In this document: positions 24,770-34,430 of the stretch, piece after piece
Numbering within the stretch: the stretch's first letter is position 1
Layout of the letters: each line of letters starts with the position of its first letter
Assembly: GCF_019635155.1 (NCBI RefSeq)
Contig: NZ_JAHBZY010000017.1
Location: 1 to 64,000, forward strand
Reading direction: 5' to 3'
Source of the DNA: Nitrosomonas sp.
GTDB lineage: Bacteria; Pseudomonadota; Gammaproteobacteria; Burkholderiales; Nitrosomonadaceae
DNA: 64,000 nucleotides
The notes under the pieces: model-generated
Told to the model about the DNA's origin: nothing
Databases searched by the model: none
What the model saw: the letters and a program-made list of their open reading frames with translations, nothing else
Position numbers and translations under genes: made by a program

Positions 24770-27700
24770 TTAAACTTCCTGCACGATCATGAGCGTTTGA
24801 CCGGCGGCGATGTAGCTGCCTTGCTGGCAGAAGATTTGACGGATCTGTCCGCTAACGGGGGATTCAACCGTAAATTCCATTTTCATCGATTCGATGATCG
24901 CCAAGGGTTGACCCGTCTCAATGTCTTCGTTTTCCTTGACTAACAGTTTCCAGATTGTACCGGTTACTTGCGAACTGATGAGCTGAGCGTTGTCCGGCAA
25001 ATCCAATTCGCTTTGACTATCGGCTTCTTCCATCACATCTTCGCTGATTGACAGCGATTGCTGATTGGCAGCCCAGCGTTGACGCTCGGCTTCGAACGCG
25101 GCTTTTTGTTTGGCTTTAAATACTTCAATACTAGCCGCTTGTTGCTGCAGGAAGGCATGGTATTGCCGCAAGTTAAGTACGGCTGGTTCAGTGCGTAATC
25201 TGAAACGGCCGCTGATGAAATCGTTACGCAGCTTCAGCAATTCGCTTTCACTGACCGGATAAAAGCGGATTTGATCAAAAAATCGTAACAGCCACGGATA
25301 ACCATCCTTGAAATCGGAGGTTTGACGGTAGCGGTTCCACATTTGCACGGTGCGGCCGACGAATTGATAGCCGCCCGGGCCTTCCATACCATACACGCAT
25401 AAATAGGCGCCGCCGATGCCGACGGCATTTTCCGGCGTCCAGGTGCGCGCCGGGTTGTATTTGGTAGTGACCAGCCGGTGGCGCGGATCGAGCGGCGTAG
25501 CAACGGGTGCGCCCAAATATACATCGCCCAAACCCATGACCAGATAGCTGGCGGAGAAAACGATATCGCGGACTTCTTCAATAGTATCCAGGCCATTGAT
25601 ACGGCGGATGAATTCAATGTTGCTCGGACACCAAGGCGCATCGCGCCGTACCGATTGCATGTATTTGTCGATCGCCAACCGCGTGGCGGGATCATCCCAC
25701 GACAGCGGCAGGTGAATAATACGCGACGGCACTTCCATTTCGGTAATCGCGGGCAATTGATCTTCAGCTTCAATCAATTGCTGCAGCAGCGTATCACGCG
25801 ATAGCCGGGTCGAATCGAAATGAATTTGTAACGAGCGAATGCCGGGCGTCAGGTCGACGATGCCTTGCAATGCACCCTCAGCAATACGCTGTTGCAGCCA
25901 GGTCATTAATGCATGCACGCGGAAACGCAAGTTCAAATCCAATACCGGCGGACCATACTCGATTAGCAGGTACTTGTCGCCGGATTGACGATATGTAACT
26001 TGCAATTCCGGATCGCTGGCAGCGGTGCGGTGCAATACCGGATCTTTCAGTTGTCGGTTAGTGGGTGGGAACGGTAGTTGGTGATCGCCTTGGAGTTGCT
26101 CGACTAAACGTTCCTGTTGCTGCTCGAGCAGTTGTGCGTGTTCGATTGACACCGCGTAGAAGCGGAGGCTGTCGCCTGGACGGAGTTGCCCGATTTTCCA
26201 TAGCTCCGCATGCGCCACTGTCACCGGGCAAACGAAGCCGCCGAGACTGGGGCCGTCGGGGCCGAGAATAATCGGCATATCGCCGGTGAAATCGACCGCA
26301 CCGATGGCATACGCATTGTCATGAATGTTGGAAGGGTGCAGCCCGGCCTCGCCACCGTCGGTTCGTGCCCATTGTGGTTTCGGCCCGATCAGGCGTACGC
26401 CGGTTCGGCTGGAATTGTGATGTACTTTCCACTCTGCGGCAAAAAAATGCGCGATATCGGATTCAGTGAAAAAGTCCGGCGCACCATGCGGGCCGTACAA
26501 CACCGCAATCTCCCACTGATTACTGTAATGCGGGATCGAATGTTGCGGCAGGTATTGCGTTATTTTGGGTTGCGACGATGGCAATGCCGGAATATGCAAT
26601 ACATCTCCGGCGCGCAGCGCGCGTCCGGCGTGACCGCCGAATTGTCCGAGCGTAAACGTGGCTTTGCTGCCAAGATAATCCGGTACTTGAAAGCCGCCAT
26701 ATACCGCCAGATATGCACGGTTGCCGGCTTGGCGGATTTTGCCGAATTGCAGCACCGAACCTGCCTTGACTGTGTGCGCTTGCCATTGTGGCAGCGGCTC
26801 GCTGTCGAGCAATACTTCCATCGGCGTGCCACAAACGGCGATGATACTGTCGCAATTAAACCGCAACACCGGGCCGGCGATTGTGATTTCCAGTCCGGCG
26901 CAGTCGGCAGGGTTATTCACCAACCGATTGGCCAGCCTGAAAGCCAAACTATCCATCGGCCCGGAAGGCGGCACGCCGACATTCCAATAACCGAGCCGCC
27001 CTGGGAAATCCTGAATCGTGGTTTGTACGCCCGGACTCAGAATATCGATTGTATGCGTCCGGTAATGAAAACCGTTGAGGAATTGCGTGGTCGATTGGCC
27101 ATCGCGGAATGTCGCGCTTTGCAGGATTTGCTTGAGATAATCGAGATTGGTTTCGATGCCGTGCAATGCGGTTTGCTGCAATGCGGCTAACAGTTCGGTT
27201 CTGGCGATTTCCCGATCAGGTGCATGGACAATGATTTTCGCCAGCATCGGATCGTAAAATGCCGATATTTCGGTGCCGCGCTCAACCCAAGTTTCGACGC
27301 GCGCTGTCGCAGCGAATTCCACGGCTGTCAAAGTGCCGCTGCTGGGTTGAAAGTCCTTTGCCGGATTTTCGGCGTATACCCGGACTTGGATAGCGGCACC
27401 GCTGGGTTTGATGGTCATGGAATCGAGCGGCGGCAGATCTCCGGCAGCTTGCCGCACCATCCATTCCACCAGGTCGATACCGGTAACTTCCTCGGTCACG
27501 CCGTGTTCCACCTGCAGGCGGGTATTCACTTCGAGAAAATAAAACTCGCCGCTGACGGCATCGACAATGAATTCCACGGTACCGGCGGATTGATAGTGTA
27601 CCGCTTTGCCAAGACGCACCGCCGTATCCAGTAACGCTTGGCGCAATTGCGGCGTCAGATTCGGCGCGGGCGTTTCTTCGATGACTTTCTGGTTGCGCCG

Positions 27701-28393
27701 CTGCATGGAACAATCGCGCTCGCCCAATGCCACCACCTGACCCTGACCGTCTCCAAAAATCTGTACTTCGATATGCCGCGCGCGGTCGACATATTTTTCC
27801 AGAAACAAGCCGGCATCCTTGAAATTGTTTTGCGCCAGTGTCTTTACCGCTTCGTAAGCATCGCGCAAGTCATCCGCATTCCAGCACAAGCGCATGCCGA
27901 TACCGCCGCCGCCTGCGGTGCTTTTCAGCATTACCGGATAGCCGATATGCTTGGCCTGGTGTAACGCTTCATCCAGATTTGCCAGTAAGCCGGTACCCGG
28001 TAGCAAGGGTACATGGTTGTCCGTTGCCAGTGTCCGGGCGGTGTGCTTCAGGCCGAAAGCGCGCATTTGTTGCGGTGTCGGACCGATGAAGCGTATTCCC
28101 TGCGTTTCGCATTGTTCGGCGAAATCCGCTTTTTCACTCAAAAATCCGTAACCGGGGTGAATAGCTTCAGCACCGGTCTTTAACGCGATTTCAAGGATTT
28201 TACCGGTATTCAGATAGCTCTCGGCAGCGATCCCGTCGCCGATGCAATATGCTTCATCGGCTGCGGCGACATGCCGTGACAAGGCATCGGCTTCGGTGTA
28301 TACCGCCACGCTGGCTACATTCATGCGGCGCAGCGTGCGGATAATACGGCACGCGATCGCACCGCGATTGGCGATCAATACTTTCTTGAACAT
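24770..28393 (-). CDS. Biotin-dependent urea/guanidine carboxylase
   Basis: The 1207-residue enzyme has a biotin carboxylase domain (residues 1-450, from MFKKVLIANRGAIACRIIRT, with GGGGIGMR and EVNTRLQVEH), a central carboxyltransferase region built from the two KipI/KipA-like domains, and a C-terminal biotinyl domain with Lys1171 in ESMKMEF. This is the urea carboxylase architecture. Because the operon has a guanidine-I riboswitch and two DUF1989 proteins, guanidine is the more likely substrate, giving carboxyguanidine with ATP and bicarbonate. No allophanate hydrolase gene is present next to it in this window. Confidence 0.88.
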   Translation of the reverse strand: MFKKVLIANRGAIACRIIRTLRRMNVASVAVYTEADALSRHVAAADEAYCIGDGIAAESYLNTGKILEIALKTGAEAIHPGYGFLSEKADFAEQCETQGIRFIGPTPQQMRAFGLKHTARTLATDNHVPLLPGTGLLANLDEALHQAKHIGYPVMLKSTAGGGGIGMRLCWNADDLRDAYEAVKTLAQNNFKDAGLFLEKYVDRARHIEVQIFGDGQGQVVALGERDCSMQRRNQKVIEETPAPNLTPQLRQALLDTAVRLGKAVHYQSAGTVEFIVDAVSGEFYFLEVNTRLQVEHGVTEEVTGIDLVEWMVRQAAGDLPPLDSMTIKPSGAAIQVRVYAENPAKDFQPSSGTLTAVEFAATARVETWVERGTEISAFYDPMLAKIIVHAPDREIARTELLAALQQTALHGIETNLDYLKQILQSATFRDGQSTTQFLNGFHYRTHTIDILSPGVQTTIQDFPGRLGYWNVGVPPSGPMDSLAFRLANRLVNNPADCAGLEITIAGPVLRFNCDSIIAVCGTPMEVLLDSEPLPQWQAHTVKAGSVLQFGKIRQAGNRAYLAVYGGFQVPDYLGSKATFTLGQFGGHAGRALRAGDVLHIPALPSSQPKITQYLPQHSIPHYSNQWEIAVLYGPHGAPDFFTESDIAHFFAAEWKVHHNSSRTGVRLIGPKPQWARTDGGEAGLHPSNIHDNAYAIGAVDFTGDMPIILGPDGPSLGGFVCPVTVAHAELWKIGQLRPGDSLRFYAVSIEHAQLLEQQQERLVEQLQGDHQLPFPPTNRQLKDPVLHRTAASDPELQVTYRQSGDKYLLIEYGPPVLDLNLRFRVHALMTWLQQRIAEGALQGIVDLTPGIRSLQIHFDSTRLSRDTLLQQLIEAEDQLPAITEMEVPSRIIHLPLSWDDPATRLAIDKYMQSVRRDAPWCPSNIEFIRRINGLDTIEEVRDIVFSASYLVMGLGDVYLGAPVATPLDPRHRLVTTKYNPARTWTPENAVGIGGAYLCVYGMEGPGGYQFVGRTVQMWNRYRQTSDFKDGYPWLLRFFDQIRFYPVSESELLKLRNDFISGRFRLRTEPAVLNLRQYHAFLQQQAASIEVFKAKQKAAFEAERQRWAANQQSLSISEDVMEEADSQSELDLPDNAQLISSQVTGTIWKLLVKENEDIETGQPLAIIESMKMEFTVESPVSGQIRQIFCQQGSYIAAGQTLMIVQEV

Positions 28394-28413
28394 ACTGTTC
28401 CTCCGGTAACGGA

Positions 28414-29073
28414 TTAATCCCAGATCAACAAACGGATCGGCGTCGGATTATAGTCGTTGCATGGATTGTTCAGTTGCGGGCAGTTCGAGATCAAGACCAC
28501 TACATCCATTTCGGCGCGCATTTCGACGTACTTGCCGGATGCGGAAACACCATCGACAAACTCCAATCGACCGGCTTCGGTGACCGGTACATTCATGAAA
28601 AAGTTGATGTTACTTGGCAGGTCGCGTTTACTCATGTTGAGTTGCTGGCATAATGGATGATGCGCAAGCGCGTGCAAAAAATTGTCACGGCAACTGTGCA
28701 TTGGAAATTTATCCAGTGCGTAGCGCACGGTGTTGCTTTCCGCAGCACAAGCACCGCCCAGGGTATCGTGGCGGCCGCAGGTATCGGCGATGATGGTCAA
28801 CATAATTTGCCCGAAATTGGAGTAAAGTTTACTGCCGGTTGTCAGATACAGTTGATTTTGGCGATTGATGGTGTCGGTGGCGCTGTAACGCTCCAACGCA
28901 TCGTGCGCATTGTAGAACAGCGTATCGACCGCCTGATTACCTTCCAGATCAACGATACGAAAAAATTGTCCCTGTTTAATGAGGTGCGCCCACGGTTCGC
29001 CCGCAGGGCAGATTTCATTGACGACAGCCTGTGCCGGATCGTGTTGGTCGACAGGTAATTTTGCTGTATTCAT
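28414..29073 (-). CDS. Urea-carboxylase-associated protein, DUF1989 (carboxyguanidine deiminase subunit)
   Basis: The 219-residue protein belongs to the DUF1989 family: [40 protein letters not shown] and [19 protein letters not shown] are characteristic. Proteins of this family encoded beside guanidine carboxylase are the two subunits of carboxyguanidine deiminase (CgdA/CgdB), which release ammonia and give N-carboxyurea (allophanate). It overlaps the upstream gene by 4 nt and precedes the carboxylase by 20 nt. Which subunit it is cannot be settled here. Confidence 0.85.
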   Translation of the reverse strand: MNTAKLPVDQHDPAQAVVNEICPAGEPWAHLIKQGQFFRIVDLEGNQAVDTLFYNAHDALERYSATDTINRQNQLYLTTGSKLYSNFGQIMLTIIADTCGRHDTLGGACAAESNTVRYALDKFPMHSCRDNFLHALAHHPLCQQLNMSKRDLPSNINFFMNVPVTEAGRLEFVDGVSASGKYVEMRAEMDVVVLISNCPQLNNPCNDYNPTPIRLLIWD

Positions 29074-29792
29074 AGCGTACCCTCCCCATAAAAATTTTGC
29101 GCATTTTGCAGTGCGCGGACATTTTCATCGATATGCAAACATTCCTTAATGGCATCCGGCGGCGTGTTAAAAAGCTCCAATTGAATCGCGCCGGGTTGAT
29201 AGGTTTTCTTGGAATCGAGCGGGTGCGGCGCAGCCGACACTACCATCAACGTATTCATGACAAAACTCAAATCGACAAAGTCGCCCGCCTTGCTATGATC
29301 GGCTTGGTAAGTTAATTCGCCAAAAGCATCGGTAGTGACTTTGCTAAAGAAGTTGATATTGGATACCACATCGCGCATGCCCAATCCCCATTTACCCAAT
29401 TCGATCAGTATGCCGCTCAGGCCGCTGCGGTACATTTGGTTGCGGTATTCCTGGTAGCGCGCTTCACCGTATCTGGATCGGATCAAGGCATCGTCGCTGA
29501 GTCCGCAAACGGTATCGTTCCAGCCAGCGGTATCGGCGGTGATGCAGCAAAAAATCCGGCCCATATCGGAATGGCACGCATGCCCTTTGGTCAGGCGGAA
29601 AGTGTGCTGTGACTTCAAGGTATCGGCCATGTTATAGCGCTCCAGTTTTTCTTCCTGATTGAAGAACAGAGCCGCCGCATTTGCGCCGCCGTCGGTATCG
29701 ATCAAACGCAATGTCGTGCCGCGGCGGATAACGCCGGACCAATGGCAACCGCCCGGAATGGTTTGTTTCCAGATGATGCTATGCTGATTCAT
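29070..29792 (-). CDS. Urea-carboxylase-associated protein, DUF1989 (carboxyguanidine deiminase subunit)
   Basis: The 240-residue protein shares DUF1989 features with its neighbour: [38 protein letters not shown] and [17 protein letters not shown]. It is paralogous to the product at 28414, in keeping with a heteromeric deiminase. Its start overlaps the permease stop by 4 nt (29789-29792) and its stop overlaps the next start by 4 nt, so the three genes are translationally coupled. Its role is to process carboxylated guanidine (or urea) inside the cell. Confidence 0.85.
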   Translation of the reverse strand: MNQHSIIWKQTIPGGCHWSGVIRRGTTLRLIDTDGGANAAALFFNQEEKLERYNMADTLKSQHTFRLTKGHACHSDMGRIFCCITADTAGWNDTVCGLSDDALIRSRYGEARYQEYRNQMYRSGLSGILIELGKWGLGMRDVVSNINFFSKVTTDAFGELTYQADHSKAGDFVDLSFVMNTLMVVSAAPHPLDSKKTYQPGAIQLELFNTPPDAIKECLHIDENVRALQNAQNFYGEGTL

Positions 29793-31219
29793 GGCCGTCT
29801 CCTCATTAGTTTATTGACAAAAAGATAGATGGTCGTGATGGTTAAAATACCGCCGAGCACCAATGGTGTTGCCCAGAGCTGCCACCACGGCGCATCGGCG
29901 GAAATGGCGTATGGGCGTGGCCAGGCGATGTTGATTAATTCAAACAAAGCCCAGATAAATGCCAAGGTGTTGATGGCTAATCCCCATTTGCCAAGCTTCA
30001 GTTGTCCCAGCGCCGGGTTCCAGCGGCCGGATAGGCGTGCGAATAGGGCAATGCCGGTGGTAAAAGCAAACATCGCGTAAAGGCCGCCGGTACCGAATGC
30101 GATAATGGTCGCGACTGCGTCGTCGTTGAGTCCGAAGATCAGGCCGCAACCGGCTAACAAAACGGTAAACAGCACCGCATTCCGGGGTGTTTGGGTGGCG
30201 GTGACTTGGCTTAAAGCGGCCGGCATGTTGCCTTCCCGCGCCATCGAGAACATGATACGCGAAGTATATTTGACGACCGATGCGCCGCATGCGAGAAACG
30301 CAACCATCACAATTGCCAGAAACGGTTTTTCGATCCAGTCGCCAAAATGGCTTGCAACCAGCGGTGTAATCGGATCGGCGGTAACGCTGCTATGAATCAG
30401 CGTTTCATGATCGAACGCTAATATCAACGAAGCGGAATTGAAAACCACGACGGTACCGACGGTGCACAACGAGAAAAAGATCGCGCGGGGTACCGCTCGT
30501 TTCGGTTCGTGCGTTTCCTCCGCGGTCGTCGAGCAGGCATCAAAACCGATAAAAGCCCAACCGGCGATAGCGAGCGCCGCCAAAAATGCGGCAGTTTGAC
30601 TCGGTGCGGTCCCGGTACCCAGGTACTGAAATAGCTCAGTGAGAGCATGCTGGCGGAAAAACAAAAACAGCAAAATGGCGATACCGAGAGAACCGACCAC
30701 TTCGGCATATACGCCGAGTTTAATGGTTAGTTTGAAAACATTGACGTGAACCAGATTCAGTACTGTGCATAACGCCAGAAAAACAACCGCCCAGAATACT
30801 TTTTCCTCGCCGCTGTCACCGGATGATCCAAAAAATCCGGCGAACCAGATGCCGCCGGCGTATGCCGTCGTGGTTAACATGGCAATGGTCGAACTGATAT
30901 AAATGACACCGGCGTAATGACCGGCGGTGGTTCCGTAAAACTGCCGCGCCCATTTGTAAGCGCCACCGGCAATCGGGAATTGTGACGATAGTTCGGCGTA
31001 AACCGTGGCGACCAGCAATTGCATCAATAGGCAAATGACTAACGCTACGAACCAGCCGCCGCCGGTGACTGCCGTTTGCACACCGATGATCGCGTATAAG
31101 CCGACGATCGGCGATACCACCGCAAATCCCAGCGTAAAGCTGTTCCAGATGGACATGTTGGCGCGCAGCGGTTGCGCTACCGGCGCTACTTCATCAATTG
31201 GTTTTGATACTTCCGACAT
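29789..31219 (-). CDS. APC-family permease, probable guanidine/urea importer
   Basis: The 476-residue protein has about 12 hydrophobic segments and belongs to the amino acid/polyamine/organocation superfamily (SIWNSFTLGFAVVSPIVGLY at the N terminus, GWAFIGFDACSTTAEETHEP in helix 6, REGNMPAALSQVTATQTPRN). Members in carboxylase operons are known as urea-carboxylase-related transporters. It is the first gene after the guanidine-I riboswitch, so uptake of guanidine is the best inference. It has a GGAGG-type site just before the start (31225-31231 on the complement). Confidence 0.85.
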   Translation of the reverse strand: MSEVSKPIDEVAPVAQPLRANMSIWNSFTLGFAVVSPIVGLYAIIGVQTAVTGGGWFVALVICLLMQLLVATVYAELSSQFPIAGGAYKWARQFYGTTAGHYAGVIYISSTIAMLTTTAYAGGIWFAGFFGSSGDSGEEKVFWAVVFLALCTVLNLVHVNVFKLTIKLGVYAEVVGSLGIAILLFLFFRQHALTELFQYLGTGTAPSQTAAFLAALAIAGWAFIGFDACSTTAEETHEPKRAVPRAIFFSLCTVGTVVVFNSASLILAFDHETLIHSSVTADPITPLVASHFGDWIEKPFLAIVMVAFLACGASVVKYTSRIMFSMAREGNMPAALSQVTATQTPRNAVLFTVLLAGCGLIFGLNDDAVATIIAFGTGGLYAMFAFTTGIALFARLSGRWNPALGQLKLGKWGLAINTLAFIWALFELINIAWPRPYAISADAPWWQLWATPLVLGGILTITTIYLFVNKLMRRRP

Positions 31220-31280
31220 GACGAGCCTCCTTTATCAGAATTTTACCGAAAGACGCATGTATCAACGATACATGACTTGA

Positions 31281-31375
31281 TCTCCCGGGCTTTTATCCCT
31301 CCGTGGAGTCTCGTATTAAGAGACCGGAAACTCTCGGACCTGACACCTGACTACTTGGCCGGAACCCTAGTTTCC
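31281..31375 (-). promoter_or_regulatory. Guanidine-I (ykkC subtype 1) riboswitch
   Basis: On the minus strand the conserved blocks appear in order: CTAGGGTTCCGG (31370-31359), GGTCCGAGAG (31340-31331), then CACGGAGGGATAAAAGCCC and GGGAGA (ending at 31281). These are the invariant ligand-binding segments of the ykkC guanidine-I aptamer. It ends about 60 bp upstream of the permease start, leaving room for an expression platform. The riboswitch turns on downstream genes when guanidine is bound, and so defines the operon's substrate. Confidence 0.93.
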
Positions 31376-31556
31376 ATTTGAACCATCGCTTTCCTGCATG
31401 CCAGTCGAATACCGGCAAATTGAAAAGTAACATTCAGATTGGATTGTATGGATGCTTTCCGGAAAAAGCAACGAAAAATGAAATGAATTGGGAAAATCAA
31501 GAGAAATTATTCGAGGACTGAATAAATGCAACCATGGATGCTTCTTGGAAGGTGCA

Positions 31557-32099
31557 TCAGTCGAAACACCGGTCGATCGTTTCCGCTTGATATAAACGTT
31601 GAGATAGAGAAGCATTAGGATTCGGGGTGTCTGCGTCCGGCGGAAAGTCATCTAACAGGTTTGCGTTGCTACGAATCGTAATATCGGATCGGATATAGTG
31701 ATCCGTGCTAATGTCCTTGATCGTCAGAATCCAATTGCCATTGCCATGTGTCATTGGTTTATCGGAATTCCACGGAGAATCGGTATCGTGAATTTCGGTG
31801 ATGTAGTAAATTTTTTTTGCTTCGTCGTGAAAGCGCGGGTATCCATCCACGCGTACGGATTCGTGGTAAATAAAATAGGTGTTGATATCGCGCACCGATT
31901 GGCGATGCCATTCCGGCAATGGAAAGCTACCCTTGCTTTTTAGGCATTCGGCAATGGCCAAATAATGTTTGCCGCTCATGCGGCTATAAATAACTTTTTG
32001 AGCTAACAGCGTTTCACGAGCCGGCGATACCGCGCAGGCGGTTAATACGGCTGTCGTTATCAAAAACGTTGTGACCGTGATTGCTAAAGAAGTATTCAT
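31557..32099 (-). CDS. Putative lipoprotein of unknown function
   Basis: The 180-residue protein starts with a hydrophobic signal, MNTSLAITVTTFLITTAVLT, followed by lipobox LTAC, which predicts an outer-membrane or inner-membrane lipoprotein. The body has a compact mixed pattern (LAIAECLKSKGSFPLPEWHR, KIYYITEIHDTDSPWNSD, WILTIKDISTDHYIRSD). No known domain is recognised. It is monocistronic and sits just upstream of the riboswitch leader, on the same strand. Confidence 0.6.
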   Translation of the reverse strand: MNTSLAITVTTFLITTAVLTACAVSPARETLLAQKVIYSRMSGKHYLAIAECLKSKGSFPLPEWHRQSVRDINTYFIYHESVRVDGYPRFHDEAKKIYYITEIHDTDSPWNSDKPMTHGNGNWILTIKDISTDHYIRSDITIRSNANLLDDFPPDADTPNPNASLSQRLYQAETIDRCFD

Positions 32100-32301
32100 G
32101 AACAGCGAGGATTGTTAACAGAACGATATGTTATCAAATATCCGGTTGTTTATTTTCTGTATGCCATGATCAGGCCAGTAATGCTGTGTTGCATTCATAG
32201 TTGCCAATGAAAATACCGGGGTAAATTGCTCGTAATTCGAGTTAAAGCTTTGCTTTCACAAAGTCGTAACAAACCGGACGTAGAATGCCCATTGTCCGTT
32301 T

Positions 32302-33873
32302 ATGCGCAGAAAAGATCTGAAAATATTAGCAATAAACTTCCCGGAAGAGATGCAGCGCTCGTTGAGTGCGTGGTTTAGCGGTATTCATAATTTTTTGTGG
32401 CTTGATGTTACGACGGATTTGAGTTCTGCGTTAAATACGGCAGTGCAGGATATTGTGTTGTTCCGGTATAACAAGACAGATGATCGTCATCGCGCGATGT
32501 TGGAATCGCTGAATGAAAGCAGCAGTAACCTTCCAATTATCATCCTTCCCGATCGTGAAACTTTAGTAGACGATGTAATTTCTTATTTAACCGGTTATAC
32601 CGGCTCCAATTGTGATTTTTTTCGGCACTGTAATGAATTGTTGGTGCATCGATCCCGATCGCAGACCGTCGCGGCGATGTACTGGCTCAAATTGCGCTAC
32701 TGGGAACATACCATTGGTATCTATGGCCCGGATTTGGCGGAGCGGCTTTGCCGGCAATTATCGAGCCGGTTGTCTTCCCATGTTAACGAGCATTGCGTGT
32801 TAGCTAACGTTGAAGATAATCAGTTTGCGCTATTCAAAGCGGATTGCGTTGATCATGAGAATGCGCGGTTGTTTGCACGTACGCTTGCAAAATCGATACT
32901 TGCACCGATAAGTGTGGATCATTTGCAGTTTCGCATACCGGTTGACGTTGGAGTCAGTATTTATCCGGATGATGGCGAAACGATTGCTTGGTTGATTGCG
33001 AATGCATCGGCTGCGCAATCATCCAATCGCAATATTTGGAAAGGCAATTGCTTTTATTTTTCCCGGGAAATCGCCGAAACGGCGACTAGGCAAGCATCAC
33101 TCAGGGAATCGTTGCGATATGCGATTCAGAATGAAGCGTTGGTGCTGTTGTATCAACCGGTAGTGGATCTGCAGTCCGGTGATTTGACCGGTGTTGAAGC
33201 ACTGGTGCGTTGGAATCATCCCGAACTGGGGATGTTGCTGCCCGAGGATTTTATTCCGTTGGCTCAAGAAAGCGGATTGATTATGGAGCTTGGCCGGTGG
33301 GTGCTGCGGCAGGCTTGTGCTCAGCTTAAAGATTGGCATGAAGCGGGGTATGCTTCGTTATCGGTTGCGGTCAATGTTTCCGCGGTTGAGTTTGATCAAG
33401 CGCAATGGGTCAGTGCGATTTCAAAGATATTGATTGAGACGGGAATAGCGCCGGAATTTCTGGAGTTGGATATCGCCGAATCGACGTTGATGCGGCACGC
33501 GGAAACAAGCCCCCAGATTGTACGTTCACTTAAGAATCTCGGTGTGAAAGTGGTAATGGATAATTTTGAAGGCGGCTATTCGTCGCTACGGTATATAAAG
33601 CATTTTTTAGTCGATATTCTGAAGATTGATCGTTCCATGACACATGATATGATGACGGATACTGACAGCTCAATTATTATTTCATCATTGATCAGGCTTG
33701 CAAAATCCATGGATTTGCCGATTCAGGCCGTTGGTGTTGAAACCAAAGAACAATTCGATTGTTTATTGCATTCAGGATGTTATCGGGCGCAAGGTCATTT
33801 GTTCAGCAAGCCGATCTTCGCGCAGGATGTGATGCAGTTGCTGACACAACGCAAAACGGGAACGCTTGCGTAG
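32302..33873 (+). CDS. GGDEF/EAL protein with degenerate catalytic sites
   Basis: The 523-residue protein has an N-terminal receiver-like segment (1-110), a GGDEF-like domain whose active site reads NVEDNQF instead of GGDEF, and an EAL domain. In EAL, the EAL motif (GVEALVRWNHPELG), the Asn in AVNVSA, the Glu in ELDIAES, and KID are kept. The DDFG loop reads DNFE and the EGVE motif reads VGVE, so two expected metal/catalytic acids are lost. It is unlikely to be a normal c-di-GMP phosphodiesterase or cyclase. It lies directly upstream of flhDC, as a possible regulator of flagellar gene expression. Confidence 0.8.
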   Translation: MRRKDLKILAINFPEEMQRSLSAWFSGIHNFLWLDVTTDLSSALNTAVQDIVLFRYNKTDDRHRAMLESLNESSSNLPIIILPDRETLVDDVISYLTGYTGSNCDFFRHCNELLVHRSRSQTVAAMYWLKLRYWEHTIGIYGPDLAERLCRQLSSRLSSHVNEHCVLANVEDNQFALFKADCVDHENARLFARTLAKSILAPISVDHLQFRIPVDVGVSIYPDDGETIAWLIANASAAQSSNRNIWKGNCFYFSREIAETATRQASLRESLRYAIQNEALVLLYQPVVDLQSGDLTGVEALVRWNHPELGMLLPEDFIPLAQESGLIMELGRWVLRQACAQLKDWHEAGYASLSVAVNVSAVEFDQAQWVSAISKILIETGIAPEFLELDIAESTLMRHAETSPQIVRSLKNLGVKVVMDNFEGGYSSLRYIKHFLVDILKIDRSMTHDMMTDTDSSIIISSLIRLAKSMDLPIQAVGVETKEQFDCLLHSGCYRAQGHLFSKPIFAQDVMQLLTQRKTGTLA

Positions 33874-34079
33874 CATCCGGTCCCATCAAAATTATCAAAT
33901 TTCCAGCAAAAAACAATGCGCGGATGGTGTAGGTAAAATTCCTACATCGTGATAGGAGAATTACCTAACTTCATTTAAGCGCAACTTCCATTTACTTCAA
34001 CCCCTGCCATCGCCGACAATTTCACCTGTGCTGAATATCTTTTTTGATTTAAACATTTTTAATCATGAGGGGAGTTGAA

Positions 34080-34397
34080 ATGGAAGCTGATCAAATACTG
34101 GATGAAATTAGGGATATCAATTTAAGTTATTTATTGCTTGCTAAGCAAATGTTGCGGGAAGATAAAGTATCCGCAATCTACCGCTTGGGTATTAACCAGG
34201 ATCTAGCTGACATCATCGATAGACTGAGCTCTGCGCAGTTGATCAAGATGGCTGCTACGAATATGTTGCTTTGCCGCTTCCGTTTCGACGATCGCCTGAT
34301 TGCTGAAATGCTTTCCAACGATAGCCGGGATCAATCTGTTACCAAATCACATGCAGCGATTTTAATGGCCGGAAAACCAGCCGAAGCTGTCGCGTAA
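34080..34397 (+). CDS. flhD: Flagellar transcriptional activator FlhD
   Basis: From ATG 34080, after GAGGGGAG, the protein has 105 residues. It matches FlhD throughout (DQILDEIRDINLSYLLLAKQ, NQDLADIIDRLSSAQLIKMA, LLCRFRFDDRLIAEMLS). FlhD forms the FlhD4C2 complex with FlhC and activates flagellar class 2 promoters with sigma-70. The in-frame ATG at 34065 has a poorer spacing to the Shine-Dalgarno and would place it inside the leader. It is followed by flhC after 33 bp. Confidence 0.92.
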   Translation: MEADQILDEIRDINLSYLLLAKQMLREDKVSAIYRLGINQDLADIIDRLSSAQLIKMAATNMLLCRFRFDDRLIAEMLSNDSRDQSVTKSHAAILMAGKPAEAVA

Positions 34398-34430
34398 TGT
34401 AATTATAATTGCTTGAATGAGGAGTAGAAA

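Noticed and set aside
26210..27190. Open frame of 326 codons on the plus strand opposite the carboxylase
   Set aside because: It is antisense to a well-conserved enzyme, has no ribosome site and its translation is Arg/Cys/His-rich with no fold pattern; it is a composition shadow.
31367..31651. 94-codon minus-strand frame between the lipoprotein gene and the riboswitch
   Set aside because: It overlaps both the lipoprotein gene end and the aptamer, has low-complexity translation and no ribosome site.
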